Source of the DNA: Pyrrhoderma lamaoense
Taxonomy: Eukaryota; Basidiomycota; Agaricomycetes; Hymenochaetales; Hymenochaetaceae
Direction of reading: 5' to 3'
Length of the DNA: 64,000 nt
Assembly (NCBI GenBank): GCA_002794735.1
Contig: NBAZ01000004.1
Span: forward strand, 744,001-808,000
Every line of letters starts with the position of its first letter. The stretch's first letter is position 1. Below, piece by piece: positions 62,220 to 64,000 of this stretch. Position numbers and translations under genes: made by a program. The notes beneath the pieces were generated by a model. That model saw only the letters and a program-made list of their open reading frames with translations, did not search any database and was not told where the DNA came from.

Positions 62220-63047
62220 GAGCGTGCTGTAGTCGTTGCTGTTGTGGGGGATGTAGAGCTCATGACTCTTTATACCAGGTCAAGCAGGACAGGATCGAGG
62301 GTAGATACTCGATCATTCGTCGCAGGACGGACTGTTAATAGCAGAGTATGTAAGCAGGAGACAACCATCGCGCCAATGCTTTGAATCAACACTGACGCAG
62401 CCTGTGAAGAACTCTCTAGAAGCTCTGCCCTTTGAAAATGGTAGTTTCCTTTCCATAATGATAACGACCTTAACTAGAAGAAACTATGCTCAAAATGGAG
62501 TGAATATTGCCGCATGTTCTCCCATCTATTAGTCTGAGACTCCAATGCACAGAGTGCAATTAATCGTTAAAACACCCAGTACTGGTATATTAACTCAATA
62601 ACCTTGTAGGTAATCACAAGCGAGGTCAGATATCTGATCATAGACATGCACAGATTGTCAGAGGCCAAAGAACTGGAGTATATAGTACATGTGTGTAGTG
62701 TCATCTGTTCACTCTGAAATAAATAATGTCTGTTTGCATCAATTTTGGTGGTCGAATAAATTTCAAAATTCAAATTGTAATCCAATAATAATAATAATAA
62801 TAATATTGATAACCGTAATTATATAGTTACGTCATACTCCGTCAAATACACGTGCTCATTACATACGAAGATCTTGCCTTGCCTAAATGTTTACTTGTGA
62901 TATTGAAGCACCCTGGAGAGGCTATACTATTGAATACAATCTCGACATTGGTACATATCGTAACTCTCCCCCCCCCCTCGTGCTCAGGACTGGCCAGTGC
63001 CTTATTCACGACAAACTTAAATATATAGTCTTGATAAAAGTTCAGCA
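62220..63047. promoter_or_regulatory. Divergent promoter region, RING/LON and Stb6-like genes
   Basis: About 830 bases between divergent starts. It holds an (AAT)n tract at 62784-62805 and a run of C at about 62969-62977. The ORFs at 62567-62785 and 62887-63078 are not supported. Confidence 0.4.
62784..62805. repeat. (AAT)n microsatellite
   Basis: About seven AAT units in the divergent promoter region. Confidence 0.8.
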
Positions 63048-64000
63048 ATGGACAGACCTCGTCGTCAACGGTCTGTGACATCTCCATACGCTTCACCTCC
63101 TCTTTCACCGACTCTCTCGACCTCATCGCTTTCAAGAACTTCAACTTCTATTCCTCGTCTCCTTGCATCCCAACAGCTTTCCCAGAGGCGTCTTCTTGTA
63201 CCTACTTCGTGGCCCAAGCCTACCATAGACAACGATGCTCGTCCTGTAAAGTCAAAAGCAAGCACCCACAAATTATCACGGTCTCGTGCAGACTCTACTT
63301 CTCAGGAGCTTCCTCCTGAGCCCAAGGATGATCGTCGCTGGCTCGACACAACTAGTCGGTTCCAGGCTGTTGAAGAGAATGTTAAGCTATCTGGATATCA
63401 GATCTTTGCTGTTGAGAAGTGGTTCGTTTCCTCGCCTCTTGTATACATGATATTACCATATATAGCTTGACTTTTAAGGATTGTGGAGCGAACTAGAGCA
63501 ATCACTCTGCTCACTGTGTATACTGGTGATCCTAAAGATACGGTACTTGATCACGTCGCATAGTCAATGTGAGAATTGCTCAAGGAAGTATGGTAGATAA
63601 ATGTCACCGCCCTGGCGCCTCTTTCTTCTCTTTCTGCTCAAGAAGCTCAGAAAGAATGGGAAAAAGCAATACACGATCTTCGTAAGGATGGAGCTCGCCC
63701 CGAGAGGTATGCGACTTGTAGAGCAATTTATTTCCCTTCTTGAGATCTAATCTATCTCCCGAAAGACAGATAAAGGAGTGATCATGGTTACATCTCTCGC
63801 AAACTTCCGCTCCGATTACACAGTTGTTTGTATTCCAGATGGTGATTTCCTTGCTTATCGGGAAAAGCTTTATGTGAATATCAATTTACTACGGATGGGG
63901 TGTAGCGGAAGGAGCGCCTTGACTCTTCAGGAACCAAGGTTGGTTCTGATTTATACTCTAGGAAGTATCGTATCATAAAATTATACTTTATACTAGTGAC
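63048..64000 (+). CDS. Stb6-like protein, N-terminal part (runs off the window)
   Basis: MDRPRRQRSVTSPYASPPLS opens a Ser/Pro/Arg-rich disordered head of about 100 residues. A conserved module follows: LSGYQIFAVEKWIVERTRA and LLTVYTGDPKDT, then INVTALAPLSSLSAQEAQKE, FRSDYTVVCIPDGDF and LYVNINLLRMGCSGRSALTL. This YQ-x-V-E-x-W plus YTGDP pattern is that of the fungal Stb6/Stb2 N-terminal domain, whose yeast members bind Sin3; function is otherwise unknown. Introns lie at about 63420-63479, 63541-63594 and 63707-63767. The exon ending at about 63706 only joins the next in phase if the C run 63698-63701 lacks one base. The gene is incomplete at the 3' end. Confidence 0.65.

Overview
The window is nuclear DNA from a fungus, most likely a basidiomycete (Agaricomycotina-like). 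The evidence is protein genes split by many short GT-AG introns (about 45-130 nt), pyrimidine-rich sequence before several starts, close two-strand packing, and fungal families: CipC, Bfr1, RFX, Ppn1, MARVEL-like proteins, Nem1, Lag1, a GH15-CBM20 glucoamylase, flavocytochrome b2 and a Stb6-like protein. The sequence is fairly AT-rich. I found no rRNA, tRNA, CRISPR array, intact transposase or viral gene.

Layout. 0.4-7.5 kb (+): MFS sugar transporter, CipC-like stress protein, NHP2 (H/ACA snoRNP), BFR1. 7.5-11.7 kb: long gap with a 477-bp TA-flanked inverted-repeat element (MITE) and a purine-rich + strand. 11.7-20 kb (-): RFX transcription factor and vacuolar endopolyphosphatase PPN1. 20.6-21.3 kb (-): unknown small protein. 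21.3-25.0 kb: gene-poor. 25.0-29.8 kb (+): three adjacent four-helix MARVEL-like membrane proteins. 30.2-37.5 kb: E2 enzyme UBC8, THOC5-like THO subunit (-), Snf7/CHMP4 (+), Nem1 phosphatase (-), DJ-1/Hsp31-like protein (-). 37.8-47.3 kb: AlaX-type tRNA-editing protein (+), RING protein (-), a single-pass membrane protein (-), an unknown protein (-) and a Dal5-type MFS transporter (+). 47.9-53.6 kb: L-lactate dehydrogenase (+), U1A/U2B''-type RNA-binding protein (-), ceramide synthase (+). 54-62.2 kb (-): glucoamylase, glucose-6-phosphate dehydrogenase, RING/LON protein. 63 kb to the end (+): a Stb6-like protein cut by the window edge.

Most genes are unrelated housekeeping loci in divergent or convergent pairs. 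Loose carbon-metabolism links exist (sugar transporter, lactate dehydrogenase, glucoamylase, G6PD), but nothing looks like a biosynthetic cluster.

The most useful anomaly is a set of about a dozen apparent single-base deletions between 39.4 and 63.7 kb. They break conserved frames in seven genes, and most sit in G or C runs. The repeated signature suggests homopolymer under-calling in the assembly more than seven simultaneous pseudogenes. The lactate dehydrogenase, with at least four breaks, is the best candidate for real decay. The best genuine mobile-element finding is the 9.47-9.94 kb MITE.
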